DNA from: an uncultured Lachnospiraceae bacterium
GTDB lineage: Bacteria > Bacillota > Clostridia > Lachnospirales > Lachnospiraceae
Assembly: GCA_910586645.1 (NCBI GenBank)
Contig: CAJUIS010000032.1
Coordinates: 1 to 24,437 of the forward strand
Direction: 5' to 3'
DNA length: 24,437 nucleotides
Under the pieces are notes generated by a model, which saw only the letters and a list, made by a program, of their open reading frames with translations, searched no databases and was not told where the DNA came from. Made by a program: the position numbers and the translations under genes. Shown piece by piece: positions 1-7,637 of this stretch (position 1 is its first letter; every line of letters begins with the position of its first letter).

Positions 1-594
1 AGCTTGAAAATCTATTGAACCCAAGCCCCGGTAAGTCGATTTACTTCCGCTTGCCTTATTCATGTGACCGATAAGAACAATCGCACACCCGTATTCTTCC
101 GCAATATTTCCCAACTGCTTCAGCACTGGTCTGATTTCGTTTGCCCGGTGCATATCCACATCTGCGCCCAAATAGGCTTGTATCGGGTCTAACACAACCA
201 TTTTCGCCCCGGTTTCCTTGATTGCCCGGACAAGCCTTTCATCTGTCATACTCAAACAATCAATACTTTCATCAATTACCAACACCCGGTTACAGTCTGC
301 TCCTGCTTCTAACAATCGGGGTTTTATGGTATCTTCCAAACTGTCCTCTGCGTTCTGATAAATTACATTGACCGGCTCTCTGCTCTCTGCTGTTTCCTCA
401 CAGGGAAGTGCTTCGCCTTTTGTGAGAAGTGCCGCAAGGTGCAAAATAAAAGTGGTCTTTCCCTCTCCCGGATCGCCTTGCACAATAGTCAGCTTTCCAA
501 AAGGAATGTAGGGATACCACAGCCAGTTCACTTCTCTTGCTTCTACATCTTCCATGTTGATTAAACGATAATTTTTTTCTCTTTTTTCTTCCAT
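1..594 (-). CDS. RepA/RecA-like AAA ATPase (partial, C-terminus beyond window)
   Basis: The first 198 codons of a P-loop ATPase are visible, starting at ATG 592-594 behind a GGAGG-type site; the reading frame runs off the left window edge. A Walker A motif GDPGEGKTT is at residues 40-48 and a Walker B strand MVVLDP at 132-137, followed by a LIGHMNKASG segment typical of the RepA/DnaB-like AAA_25 group. In mobile elements such proteins usually act as replication helicases or helicase loaders, but the exact role here is inferred. It lies downstream of the integrase on the same strand, separated by about 110 bp that contain an inverted repeat and a possible promoter. Confidence 0.8.
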   Translation of the reverse strand, partial: MEEKREKNYRLINMEDVEAREVNWLWYPYIPFGKLTIVQGDPGEGKTTFILHLAALLTKGEALPCEETAESREPVNVIYQNAEDSLEDTIKPRLLEAGADCNRVLVIDESIDCLSMTDERLVRAIKETGAKMVVLDPIQAYLGADVDMHRANEIRPVLKQLGNIAEEYGCAIVLIGHMNKASGSKSTYRGLGSIDFQA

Positions 595-630
595 TTGCGT
601 CCTCCACTAAAATAATTCGATTGAGTTTCA

Positions 631-682
631 GCAGAGCCTTTGTTATACTATATTTGCGAGATATAAATACAATAGGCTCTGC
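631..682. promoter_or_regulatory. Inverted repeat with possible promoter between int and the ATPase gene
   Basis: Nine-bp arms GCAGAGCCT (631-639) and AGGCTCTGC (674-682) match perfectly as an inverted repeat. The AT-rich centre holds a smaller TATAT/ATATA repeat and, on the minus strand, a weak promoter-like pair ending in TATAAC. It could be an operator, a stem-loop terminator for int, or both. The AGAGCC core recurs near the element's tuf end. Confidence 0.4.
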
Positions 683-703
683 CTTTGTAGTGAAATGTCC
701 TTG

Positions 704-1777
704 TCAATCGACAGGGGCGTTTTCATTTCTTGCGGCATTTAACATATCTGCCACTTTCTTTTGCTGATTAGGATATAAATGCCCGTAAGTATTCAGCGTG
801 ATTTTAATATCCCTATGCCCTAACCGTTCTTTAATAATCAAAGGCTGTACGCCTTGATTGATAAGATATGCTACATGGCTATGACGTAAATCATGTACCC
901 TAATTTGCTTTACACCCGATTTCACACACGCACGTTTCAGCTTGTGCTGTACCGCTTCTGCTACAATCGGGAACAGTCTTTCATTATCCGGCAGACCATA
1001 ACAGCGGTTCACATACATTTCAATCTCTTTCGTTAAAAACTGCGGAATGTCAATCACTCTAACCGACTGTTCCGTTTTCGGCGTTGTGATAATATCCCTA
1101 CGCTCCGTTCTGTAATAAGTCTTTGTGATACTGATTTGATTGTTCTCAAAATCGACATCTTCTTTTGTTAAAGCAAGCATTTCTCCCTCTCTGCACCCCG
1201 TCCAAAAAAGGATTTCAAATATCACATAATATTTGCTTTCCCGGTCAATGCCGCTGATGAAGCAATCGTATTCGTCTTTCGTCCAAAAGTTCAGCTTGTC
1301 AGCGTCAGACTTTCCCATTTTCTTAACCTTTTTACATGGGTTATTGTTGAGATTGTAAATGTTACTTGCATGAGTAAACAATGCGGTAATCTGATTTTGC
1401 ACCATGCGTAAATAAGTCTGCGAATACCCTTTTGCTCTGATAGCGTTCTGCCACTGGATAATATCAGAGGGGCTTATTTCGTTCATCTGCTTATTCTCAA
1501 AATACGGTAATACATGGGCTTCTATCATGTACCGCTTGTTTTTTATCGTGCGTTCCTTTAGTTCTCCTGCCTTATCCCGGAAATACACATCAACAAATGC
1601 GCCTAACATCATATCCATATTGGCAGATGTACTTTTCAGAAATTCTCTTTCCCACTCCAACGCTTCTTTTTTCGTGGCAAAACCACGCTTCTTTTTGTGC
1701 TTCTTCTCCCCTTTCCAGTTTTCGTAATAGCATTGAGCAGTCCATTTCCCGGTCTTTTCATCTCTTGAAGCAGACAT
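704..1777 (-). CDS. int: Tyrosine recombinase / integrase
   Basis: Full-length 357-residue phage-type integrase that would catalyse site-specific insertion and excision of the element. The N-terminal part (about 1-55) looks like an arm-DNA-binding domain, followed by a SAM-like core-binding domain (about 57-150) and the catalytic domain. Catalytic residues visible are R196 (TGCREGE), a Lys near 234 (TPKT), H295 and R298 (HDLRH), H321 (LGHRD) and nucleophile Y331 (LNTYGH). ATG is preceded by a purine-rich GGGGGATAAGGA site. It lies 14 bp after the excisionase stop, so the two are probably cotranscribed. Insertion at tuf is inferred from position only. Confidence 0.93.
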   Translation of the reverse strand: MSASRDEKTGKWTAQCYYENWKGEKKHKKKRGFATKKEALEWEREFLKSTSANMDMMLGAFVDVYFRDKAGELKERTIKNKRYMIEAHVLPYFENKQMNEISPSDIIQWQNAIRAKGYSQTYLRMVQNQITALFTHASNIYNLNNNPCKKVKKMGKSDADKLNFWTKDEYDCFISGIDRESKYYVIFEILFWTGCREGEMLALTKEDVDFENNQISITKTYYRTERRDIITTPKTEQSVRVIDIPQFLTKEIEMYVNRCYGLPDNERLFPIVAEAVQHKLKRACVKSGVKQIRVHDLRHSHVAYLINQGVQPLIIKERLGHRDIKITLNTYGHLYPNQQKKVADMLNAARNENAPVD

Positions 1778-1791
1778 TCCTTATCCCCCTT

Positions 1792-1992
1792 TCATGCGGT
1801 TTGGTTCGGCTGATTGTAACCGTAAAACTTTGTTTCCCAAAATGCCTTTGGCACTTTCCCGGCAACAACAAGATAGCCTTTGCTCTGTAATTCTTCATTT
1901 AATTCTCTTATCAGTTTGTAAGCGTGTCCTTTGGAAACACCCAATGTTTCCGCAACTTCTCCGGCAGTCAATAAGTAGTTCTGTCCGTTCAT
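1792..1992 (-). CDS. xis: Excisionase-like small HTH protein
   Basis: A 66-residue protein starting MNGQNYLLTAGEVAETLGV. The start at 1990-1992 is chosen because AAGGAGAG lies just upstream; an ATG six codons earlier lacks such a site. The segment GEVAETLGVSKGHAYKLI is a MerR/excisionase-type winged-helix DNA-binding helix pair. Proteins of this type bend DNA and direct the integrase toward excision. Its place directly upstream of int and its position under a strong promoter opposite the repressor support the role. It could also be just a small transcription factor. Confidence 0.8.
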   Translation of the reverse strand: MNGQNYLLTAGEVAETLGVSKGHAYKLIRELNEELQSKGYLVVAGKVPKAFWETKFYGYNQPNQTA

Positions 1993-2039
1993 GCAATCTC
2001 TCCTTATCATTTATTTCACTATTTATTAGTATTAATGAT

Positions 2040-2068
2040 ATTCTAGCACCCTCTATCATCTATGTCAA
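2040..2068 (-). promoter_or_regulatory. Promoter of xis-int
   Basis: On the minus strand a -35 TTGACA (2063-2068) and a -10 TAGAAT (2040-2045) are separated by 17 bp. The -35 overlaps one copy of TGTCAATA, which is repeated at the repressor promoter. Confidence 0.8.
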
Positions 2069-2102
2069 TAATTTTTATTTGTATTTTTCATATTTATTAT
2101 TG

Positions 2103-2131
2103 TTGTCAATATTTATTGAAAGTGCTATACT
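2103..2131 (+). promoter_or_regulatory. Promoter of the repressor gene
   Basis: A -35 TTGTCA (2103-2108) and -10 TATACT (2126-2131) with 17 bp spacing lie just upstream of the repressor. The octamer TGTCAATA occurs at 2063-2070 and again at 2104-2111, overlapping both -35 boxes, so it is a candidate operator half-site. Confidence 0.75.
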
Positions 2132-2163
2132 ATAAGAAAGCAAAAAAGAAAAGAGGTAACGGT

Positions 2164-2787
2164 ATGGATAATACAATTCAGATAGCAGAACGTATAAAAC
2201 AACTCCGTAAAAATCTAGGTTTGAACCAAAGTGAATTTTGCAAAAAGCTAGGCATAAAGCAATCCACCCTATCCAGTTATGAAAACGGAACGGTATCTCC
2301 GTCCAACGAGGTACTCTATGCCATAGCAAAGCAGTATCACGTTTCTTTGGATTGGCTTTTTGGTATTTCAGATAATGAATTTTCTTTATCGTCTATGGGC
2401 GATATTATCAGTTTCCTATTGGAATTGAACGAATTAAAAGAATTGCGCTATGAACTGGAAATCAACGATAAATTTTTCAATGACATAGAAACCGAAGATA
2501 ACCGTTGGTATGCCAATATTAAATTCTATGGAAATGAAAAAGGACACTTATATAATGCAGATATGTGTCAATTCCTTGCTTCACTGAATGAGAGCCGGGA
2601 AAGTTTTGAATCCTACTTTACGCCAAAGGATATGTTTGATATTTGGAAAAAACAGAAAATTGCTGATTACTCCACCTTGCCAGTGACAAGAAAAGTGTAT
2701 GAGGATATAGACAATGCTACAAGAATGAAACTCCGAAATGAACATTTGGAACGGCAATTTAAGAAAAATCAGAGTGACAGCGAATAA
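2164..2787 (+). CDS. Xre/CI-type repressor of the element
   Basis: A 207-residue protein; the ATG at 2164 follows an AGAGGTAAC site and is preferred over an upstream in-frame ATG that would include the promoter. Residues about 8-62 form a canonical Cro/CI helix-turn-helix (IKQLRKNLGLNQSEF then KQSTLSSYENG). The remaining ~140 residues do not show the Ser/Lys self-cleavage pattern of LexA-like repressors that I can recognise and are rich in charged residues. It is transcribed away from xis-int, the usual layout of a lysis/lysogeny-type switch. It probably represses xis-int and itself. Confidence 0.85.
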   Translation: MDNTIQIAERIKQLRKNLGLNQSEFCKKLGIKQSTLSSYENGTVSPSNEVLYAIAKQYHVSLDWLFGISDNEFSLSSMGDIISFLLELNELKELRYELEINDKFFNDIETEDNRWYANIKFYGNEKGHLYNADMCQFLASLNESRESFESYFTPKDMFDIWKKQKIADYSTLPVTRKVYEDIDNATRMKLRNEHLERQFKKNQSDSE

Positions 2788-2803
2788 AAATAGAGCCATT
2801 TTA

Positions 2804-2852
2804 GAGCCACAAGCCATTTTCAATGAAATTCCGGCAAGTGGCTTTTCCTTTT
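2804..2852 (+). terminator. Putative terminator after the repressor gene
   Basis: AGCCAC (2804-2809) can pair with GTGGCT (2837-2842), followed by a T-rich run TTTTCCTTTT. An alternative pairing of AAGCCATT with AGTGGCTT gives the same 3' side. Confidence 0.55.
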
Positions 2853-2880
2853 GTTCGTTATTATTTTTAGACATTAAGAA

Positions 2881-2928
2881 ACCGCAACCCCTTGATTTCT
2901 CAAAGGATTGCGGTGCTTATTTTTATTA
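2881..2928. terminator. Bidirectional terminator between repressor and tuf
   Basis: ACCGCAACCCCTTGA (2881-2895) pairs with TCAAAGGATTGCGGT (2900-2914), 13 of 15 positions. On the plus strand it is followed by TTATTTTTATTATT; on the minus strand by TTTCTT. It would end both tuf and repressor transcripts. Confidence 0.7.
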
Positions 2929-2947
2929 TTTGGCTCTAATTACAAGA

Positions 2948-4135
2948 TTACTCAATGATTGTAGCAACCCTACCAGAACCTACTGTTCTACCACCCTCAC
3001 GAATAGCAAACGTAAGACCCTGCTCCATAGCTACCGGATGAATCAGCTCAATCGTCATCTCTACGTTATCGCCAGGCATACACATCTCTGTACCGCCCGG
3101 TAACTGGCAAACGCCTGTTACGTCAGTTGTTCTGAAATAGAACTGCGGACGATAGTTGTTGAAAAACGGAGTATGACGTCCACCTTCATCCTTTGTCAAA
3201 ACGTAAACCTGAGCCGTAAACTTATTGTGGCAGGTAACGGAACCTGGTTTTGCAAGAACCTGGCCACGAACGATCTGATCGCGGTTGATACCACGAAGCA
3301 AAGCTCCGATGTTGTCGCCGGCCTGAGCCTCGTCTAACATCTTACGGAACATCTCGATACCCGTTACAACCGTCGTCTGCTTCTCTTCTTTTACGCCTAA
3401 AATCTCAAGTGAATCATTCAGATGCAGCGTTCCTCTCTCTACTCTACCAGTAGCAACCGTACCACGGCCTGTAATCGTGAATACGTCCTCGACTGGCATT
3501 AAGAACGGTTTGTCCGTATCACGCTCCGGATCCGGAATATATTCATCAACTGTTGCCATCAATTCCATAACTTTGTCAGCCCATTCGCTGTTCGGATCTT
3601 CAAGCGCTTTAAGAGCGGAACCCTGGATGATTGGGCAGTCATTGAAACCATACTCTTCCAGCTGCTCTGTGATTTCCATCTCTACTAATTCAAGCAATTC
3701 CGGATCGTCAACCATATCGCATTTGTTCATAAATACTACGATATAAGGAACGCCTACCTGACGGGACAGCAAGATATGCTCTTTTGTCTGAGCCATAACG
3801 CCGTCTGTAGCAGCTACAACAAGGATTGCGCCGTCCATCTGAGCCGCGCCGGTGATCATGTTCTTAACGTAGTCAGCATGACCCGGGCAGTCAACGTGTG
3901 CGTAATGTCTGTTGTCTGTCTCATACTCAACGTGAGCGGTAGAAATCGTAATTCCTCTTTCTCTCTCTTCCGGAGCTTTATCGATGTTCTCAAAATCAGT
4001 AGCTGTATTTCCAGCCACTCTTTCAGAAAGCACTTTTGTGATAGCGGCTGTTAAAGTTGTTTTACCATGATCTACGTGACCAATGGTTCCAATGTTACAA
4101 TGTGGTTTTGTTCTTTCAAATTTAGCCTTTGCCAT
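2948..4135 (-). CDS. tuf: Elongation factor Tu
   Basis: Complete 395-residue EF-Tu, the GTPase that carries aminoacyl-tRNA to the ribosomal A site. G1 motif GHVDHGKT is at residues 19-26, DCPGHAD at 82-88 and NKCD at 137-140; the C-terminal domains are intact and end in VATIIE with a TAA stop. The start follows AAGGAGGACG. The gene ends the str block and has its own strong promoter in the gap after fusA. Its stop codon is about 10 bp from the nearest candidate repeat of the neighbouring mobile element, yet the coding sequence is undisturbed. Confidence 0.98.
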   Translation of the reverse strand: MAKAKFERTKPHCNIGTIGHVDHGKTTLTAAITKVLSERVAGNTATDFENIDKAPEERERGITISTAHVEYETDNRHYAHVDCPGHADYVKNMITGAAQMDGAILVVAATDGVMAQTKEHILLSRQVGVPYIVVFMNKCDMVDDPELLELVEMEITEQLEEYGFNDCPIIQGSALKALEDPNSEWADKVMELMATVDEYIPDPERDTDKPFLMPVEDVFTITGRGTVATGRVERGTLHLNDSLEILGVKEEKQTTVVTGIEMFRKMLDEAQAGDNIGALLRGINRDQIVRGQVLAKPGSVTCHNKFTAQVYVLTKDEGGRHTPFFNNYRPQFYFRTTDVTGVCQLPGGTEMCMPGDNVEMTIELIHPVAMEQGLTFAIREGGRTVGSGRVATIIE

Positions 4136-4160
4136 TTTAAAACGTCCTCCTTAAATTTTC

Positions 4161-4175
4161 ACCCGTATGACGGGT
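4161..4175 (-). promoter_or_regulatory. Stem-loop in the tuf leader
   Basis: ACCCGT (4161-4166) and ACGGGT (4170-4175) form a perfect six-bp stem with a three-base loop, about 16 nt upstream of the tuf Shine-Dalgarno. Its function is unknown; it could stabilise the leader. Confidence 0.4.
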
Positions 4176-4222
4176 AATTTCTTTTACATATCATTTCACT
4201 GACTATTGCCTGGCTATGTCTG

Positions 4223-4251
4223 ATTATATCTGAGATTGCCAAGTTTTTCAA
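4223..4251 (-). promoter_or_regulatory. Promoter of tuf
   Basis: On the minus strand TTGAAA (4246-4251), 17 bp, then TATAAT (4223-4228). It lies just past the fusA stop, so tuf can be transcribed independently of rpsL-rpsG-fusA. Confidence 0.85.
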
Positions 4252-4269
4252 GCCATTTTGGCATTATAA

Positions 4270-6387
4270 TTATTTTTCTTTGGAAGCGAGAAGCTTCTCC
4301 TGAACATTTTTCGGAACCTGTTCATATTTCTCAAAGAACATAGAATAGTTTCCTCGTCCCTGCGTTCTGGAACGCAAATCCGTAGAATAGCCGAACATTT
4401 CAGAAAGCGGCACAAATGCGCGCACAATCTTTCCTCCTCCAAGGTCGTCCATCCCTTCAATGCGTCCGCGGCGGGAATTGATATCGCCGATTACATCGCC
4501 CATATATTCTTCCGGCATCGTAACCTCAACCTTCATAATCGGCTCAAGAAGCACCGGAGACGCCTTCTTCATAGCTTCTTTAAAAGCCATGGAACCGGCA
4601 ATATGGAATGCCATTTCAGAAGAATCGACTTCATGGTAAGAACCGTCATATACAACCGCATGAATGCCGACAACCGGGTATCCTCCAAGCGTTCCCGCTT
4701 TCGTCGCCTCTTCAATTCCGGCTCCTACTGCCGGGATATATTCTTTTGGAATCGTACCGCCGACAACTTCTGATTCAAATTTAAACAATTCTTCTCCGTT
4801 GGCGTCCATCGGCTCAAAACGAACTTTACAATGTCCGTACTGTCCGCGTCCGCCGGACTGTTTTGCATATTTGTATTCCTGATCCACAGGTTTGGTAAAT
4901 GTCTCTTTGTAAGCAACCTGCGGCGCTCCTACATTCGCTTCCACTTTGTATTCGCGAAGCAGGCGGTCTACGATAATTTCCAGATGAAGCTCTCCCATTC
5001 CGGCAATGATCGTCTGTCCGGTTTCCTGATCCGTATGCGCACGGAAGGTCGGATCTTCTTCCGCAAGCTTTGCAAGCGCTTCGCCCATCTTGCCCTGTCC
5101 GGCTTTTGTCTTCGGCTCAATCGCAAGCTCAATAACCGGCTCCGGAAATTCCATGGACTCTAAGATAACCGGATGCTGATCGTCGCAGATGGTATCGCCC
5201 GTCGTCGTAAACTTAAATCCAACGGCAGCCGCAATATCTCCCGAATAAACCGTATCAAGCTCCTGTCTCTTGTTGGCATGCATCTGCAGGATACGTCCAA
5301 CACGCTCTTTTTTGCCTTTGGTAGCGTTTAATACATAGGAACCCGATTTCATCGTTCCGGAATAAACACGGAAGAACGCCAGCTTTCCAACAAACGGATC
5401 CGCCATAATCTTGAAAGCCAGTGCGGAAAACGGCTCTTCATCGGAAGAATGCCTTTCCACTTCATTGCCGTCCATATCGGTTCCTTTGATTGCTTCAATA
5501 TCAGTCGGAGCCGGCATATATTCAAGAACCGCATCCAAAAGCTTCTGAACGCCTTTATTGCGGTATGCGGAACCGCAGCAGACCGGGACTGCCGTACATT
5601 CGCACGTCCCTTTTCTGAGAGCCTTTTTCATCTCTTCTATGGAAGGCTCTTCTCCTTCCAGATACTGCATCATCAAATCATCGTCCAATTCACAGACCTT
5701 TTCCACCAGCTCTGTACGGTAAAGCTCAGCGTCATCTTTCATGTCGTCCGGAATATCGGTAATCGAAATGTCCTCGCCTTTATTATCATTGTAGATATAC
5801 GCCTTCATTTCAAACAGATCAATGATTCCTTTAAAATCGTCTTCCCTTCCAATCGGAAGCTGAAGAATAATTGCATTTTTTCCTAATCTTGTACGAATCT
5901 GCTCTACAGCTCCGTAAAAATCAGCGCCAAGAATATCCATCTTATTAATAAATGCCATTCTTGGTACATTGTATGTGTCAGCCTGACGCCATACGTTTTC
6001 TGACTGGGGTTCTACTCCGCCTTTTGCACAGAATACGCCGACAGCGCCGTCTAATACACGAAGTGAACGCTCAACTTCAACCGTGAAGTCAACATGTCCG
6101 GGTGTGTCGATAATATTGATGCGGTGCTCTAAAGCTCCCGCCTTTGGTTTGCAGTTCTCTTCCAAAGTCCAGTGGCATGTCGTTGCGGCCGAAGTTATCG
6201 TGATACCCCTTTCCTGCTCCTGCTCCATCCAGTCCATTGTGGCAGTGCCTTCATGCGTATCACCTATCTTATAATTTACACCAGTATAATAAAGAATACG
6301 CTCAGTCAACGTGGTCTTGCCCGCATCGATATGAGCCATGATACCGATGTTTCTGGTTCTCTCTAATGGATATTCTCTTCCAGCCAA
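4270..6387 (-). CDS. fusA: Elongation factor G
   Basis: EF-G, the GTPase that drives tRNA-mRNA translocation. I choose the TTG at 6385-6387 as start because AAGGAGG lies 8 bases upstream and the product then begins MAGREYPLERTRN, as usual in the family; this gives 705 residues. An in-frame upstream ATG would add 16 non-conserved residues and include the ribosome binding site. G1 AHIDAGKTT is at 18-26, DTPGH at 94-98 and NKMD at 148-151. All five domains appear present, ending ASKEK. It follows rpsG by about 100 bp and is followed by tuf. Confidence 0.97.
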   Translation of the reverse strand: MAGREYPLERTRNIGIMAHIDAGKTTLTERILYYTGVNYKIGDTHEGTATMDWMEQEQERGITITSAATTCHWTLEENCKPKAGALEHRINIIDTPGHVDFTVEVERSLRVLDGAVGVFCAKGGVEPQSENVWRQADTYNVPRMAFINKMDILGADFYGAVEQIRTRLGKNAIILQLPIGREDDFKGIIDLFEMKAYIYNDNKGEDISITDIPDDMKDDAELYRTELVEKVCELDDDLMMQYLEGEEPSIEEMKKALRKGTCECTAVPVCCGSAYRNKGVQKLLDAVLEYMPAPTDIEAIKGTDMDGNEVERHSSDEEPFSALAFKIMADPFVGKLAFFRVYSGTMKSGSYVLNATKGKKERVGRILQMHANKRQELDTVYSGDIAAAVGFKFTTTGDTICDDQHPVILESMEFPEPVIELAIEPKTKAGQGKMGEALAKLAEEDPTFRAHTDQETGQTIIAGMGELHLEIIVDRLLREYKVEANVGAPQVAYKETFTKPVDQEYKYAKQSGGRGQYGHCKVRFEPMDANGEELFKFESEVVGGTIPKEYIPAVGAGIEEATKAGTLGGYPVVGIHAVVYDGSYHEVDSSEMAFHIAGSMAFKEAMKKASPVLLEPIMKVEVTMPEEYMGDVIGDINSRRGRIEGMDDLGGGKIVRAFVPLSEMFGYSTDLRSRTQGRGNYSMFFEKYEQVPKNVQEKLLASKEK

Positions 6388-6410
6388 GGGATTTTCCTCC
6401 TTATTTATTA

Positions 6411-6443
6411 CCCACAAAATACAGCGTCTGCGCACCTTGTGGG
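6411..6443 (-). promoter_or_regulatory. Stem-loop in the rpsG-fusA gap
   Basis: CCCACAA (6411-6417) and TTGTGGG (6437-6443) are a perfect seven-bp inverted repeat, with a small GCG/CGC stem inside. It sits about a dozen bases upstream of the fusA ribosome binding site. It could tune fusA translation or mRNA processing; no protein ligand is evident. Confidence 0.4.
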
Positions 6444-6488
6444 CGCCTCCTTATTTTCGTCAAATGAGGCAGTCTCTCTGCAGATGGA

Positions 6489-6959
6489 TTAGAATCTGTA
6501 GTGCGCAAACGCCTTGTTTGCCTCTGCCATCTTATGCATATCTTCTTTTTTCTTCACAGACGCTCCGGTATTATTGGCCGCGTCCATGATCTCATTCGCA
6601 AGACGATCCACCATGATTTTCTCGCCCCTTTTGCGGGAATAAGCAACCAGCCAGCGAAGCGCCAGCGCCTGCCTTCTGTCCGGTCTTACTTCAATCGGCA
6701 CCTGATACGTCGCGCCGCCGATACGTCTTGCCTTTACCTCGAGAACCGGCATTACGTTATTCATGCACTCTTCAAATACCTCAATTGCCGGTTTCCCTGT
6801 TTTCTCTTCTACTTTGTTAAAAGCGCCATATACAATTTTCTGCGCTACGCCCTTCTTACCGTCCAGCATAATATTGTTGATAAGCTTTGTAACGACTTTG
6901 CTGTTGTATAATGGATCCGCTAAAACGTCTCTTTTCTGAGTATGTCCTTTACGTGGCAC
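6489..6959 (-). CDS. rpsG: 30S ribosomal protein S7
   Basis: Primary 16S rRNA-binding protein that organises the small-subunit head. The start is taken as GTG 6957-6959, preceded by AAGGAGGG, giving the family-standard 156 residues beginning MPRKGHTQKRDVLADP; an ATG seven codons upstream overlaps the ribosome binding site. Conserved segments KLINNIMLDGKKG and GGATYQVPIEVRPDRR are present. It lies between rpsL and fusA in the usual str order. The 169-bp gap to rpsL is longer than usual and shows no clear gene or promoter. Confidence 0.97.
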   Translation of the reverse strand: MPRKGHTQKRDVLADPLYNSKVVTKLINNIMLDGKKGVAQKIVYGAFNKVEEKTGKPAIEVFEECMNNVMPVLEVKARRIGGATYQVPIEVRPDRRQALALRWLVAYSRKRGEKIMVDRLANEIMDAANNTGASVKKKEDMHKMAEANKAFAHYRF

Positions 6960-7128
6960 GGTACTTCCCTCCTTAATCATCTTTCATTCTATCTCATTGC
7001 TGCGCCTGATTAATTCAACGGTACTCACATATCTCTAATGTGTTTCGTGCGGAAATCTATTTCTTTACGTGAAACATAATCCCAACACTAACCTTTAGAT
7101 CTGCTTGTGATACTATTGGTTCCCGTTC

Positions 7129-7551
7129 CTATTTCTTAGCGTCTTTCGGTCTCTTTGCGCCGTATTTGGAACGAGCCTGTTTTCTGTTTGCGACCCCAGC
7201 CGTATCAAGCGTACCTCTGATGACATGGTATCTTGTACCTGGTAAGTCCTTTACCCTGCCGCCGCGGATAAGAACAACGCTGTGCTCCTGTAAATTGTGC
7301 CCCTCACCCGGAATATAGCTTGTCACTTCAATTCCATTGGAAAGACGAACTCTGGCAATCTTTCTTAAAGCTGAATTCGGCTTCTTCGGAGTAGCCGTCT
7401 TAACTGCCGTGCAGACACCTCTCTTCTGAGGAGATGCCGTGTCAATTGGTTTCTTCTTCAGGGAATTGTATCCTTTCTGAAGCGCCGGCGCTGTAGACTT
7501 CTTTACGGATGTCTGACGTCCTTTTCTTACTAACTGGTTAAATGTTGGCAT
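7129..7551 (-). CDS. rpsL: 30S ribosomal protein S12
   Basis: Decoding-centre protein of 140 residues. The start MPTFNQLVRKG follows CAGGAGGTG; a longer frame extending upstream covers the promoter and is not credible. It carries the Gram-positive insertion between about residues 26 and 40. The two lysines whose mutation gives streptomycin resistance are wild type (K56 in PKKPNS, K101 in GRVKDLPG), so the sequence gives no sign of rpsL-based resistance. It is the first gene of rpsL-rpsG-fusA and is driven by a perfect consensus promoter. Confidence 0.98.
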   Translation of the reverse strand: MPTFNQLVRKGRQTSVKKSTAPALQKGYNSLKKKPIDTASPQKRGVCTAVKTATPKKPNSALRKIARVRLSNGIEVTSYIPGEGHNLQEHSVVLIRGGRVKDLPGTRYHVIRGTLDTAGVANRKQARSKYGAKRPKDAKK

Positions 7552-7608
7552 TTGTTTCACCTCCTGTGATATTATTCGTGATTTATGCGCTTGTATGCAC
7601 GCTAAAAT

Positions 7609-7637
7609 ATTATAAAAGGGAAAAACGGCTTTGTCAA
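7609..7637 (-). promoter_or_regulatory. Consensus promoter of rpsL-rpsG-fusA
   Basis: On the minus strand TTGACA (7632-7637), 17 bp, TATAAT (7609-7614): a perfect sigma-A type promoter. The -35 hexamer is formed by the loop and first two stem bases of the terminator hairpin at 7619-7648. Confidence 0.92.

Larger units (their letters stand above)
2791..2938. repeat. TAGAGCCA repeats between repressor and tuf
   Basis: TAGAGCCA occurs at 2791-2798 and 2802-2809 (11-bp period, about one helical turn) and inverted as TGGCTCTA at 2931-2938, ten bp from the tuf stop. Such spacing suits recombinase arm or excisionase sites. The role is inferred. Confidence 0.4.
1..2947. mobile_element. One end of an integrated element abutting the 3' end of tuf
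   Basis: A block with a RecA-like ATPase, tyrosine recombinase, excisionase-like gene and divergent phage-type repressor lies directly downstream of tuf. These are the control and integration genes of an integrative element (ICE, IME or prophage). The right boundary is placed at the tuf stop codon by inference; the left boundary is outside the window. The block reads as more AT-rich than the ribosomal genes to its right and shares no function with them. The class cannot be decided because no conjugation or capsid gene is visible. The repressor, not the integrase, is the gene nearest tuf. Confidence 0.75.

Noticed and set aside
2738..3103. Plus-strand frame across the tuf junction
   Set aside because: It is antisense to the end of tuf and covers the repressor terminators; no ribosome binding site.
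6388..6435. Longer EF-G N-terminus
   Set aside because: The extra 16 residues are not family-like and span the strong AAGGAGG site for the TTG start.
6960..7128. TGTTTC/GAAACA inverted repeat and weak promoter-like pairs in the rpsL-rpsG gap
   Set aside because: Arms are six bp with a long loop and the -35/-10 spacings are 20-21 bp; too weak to call.
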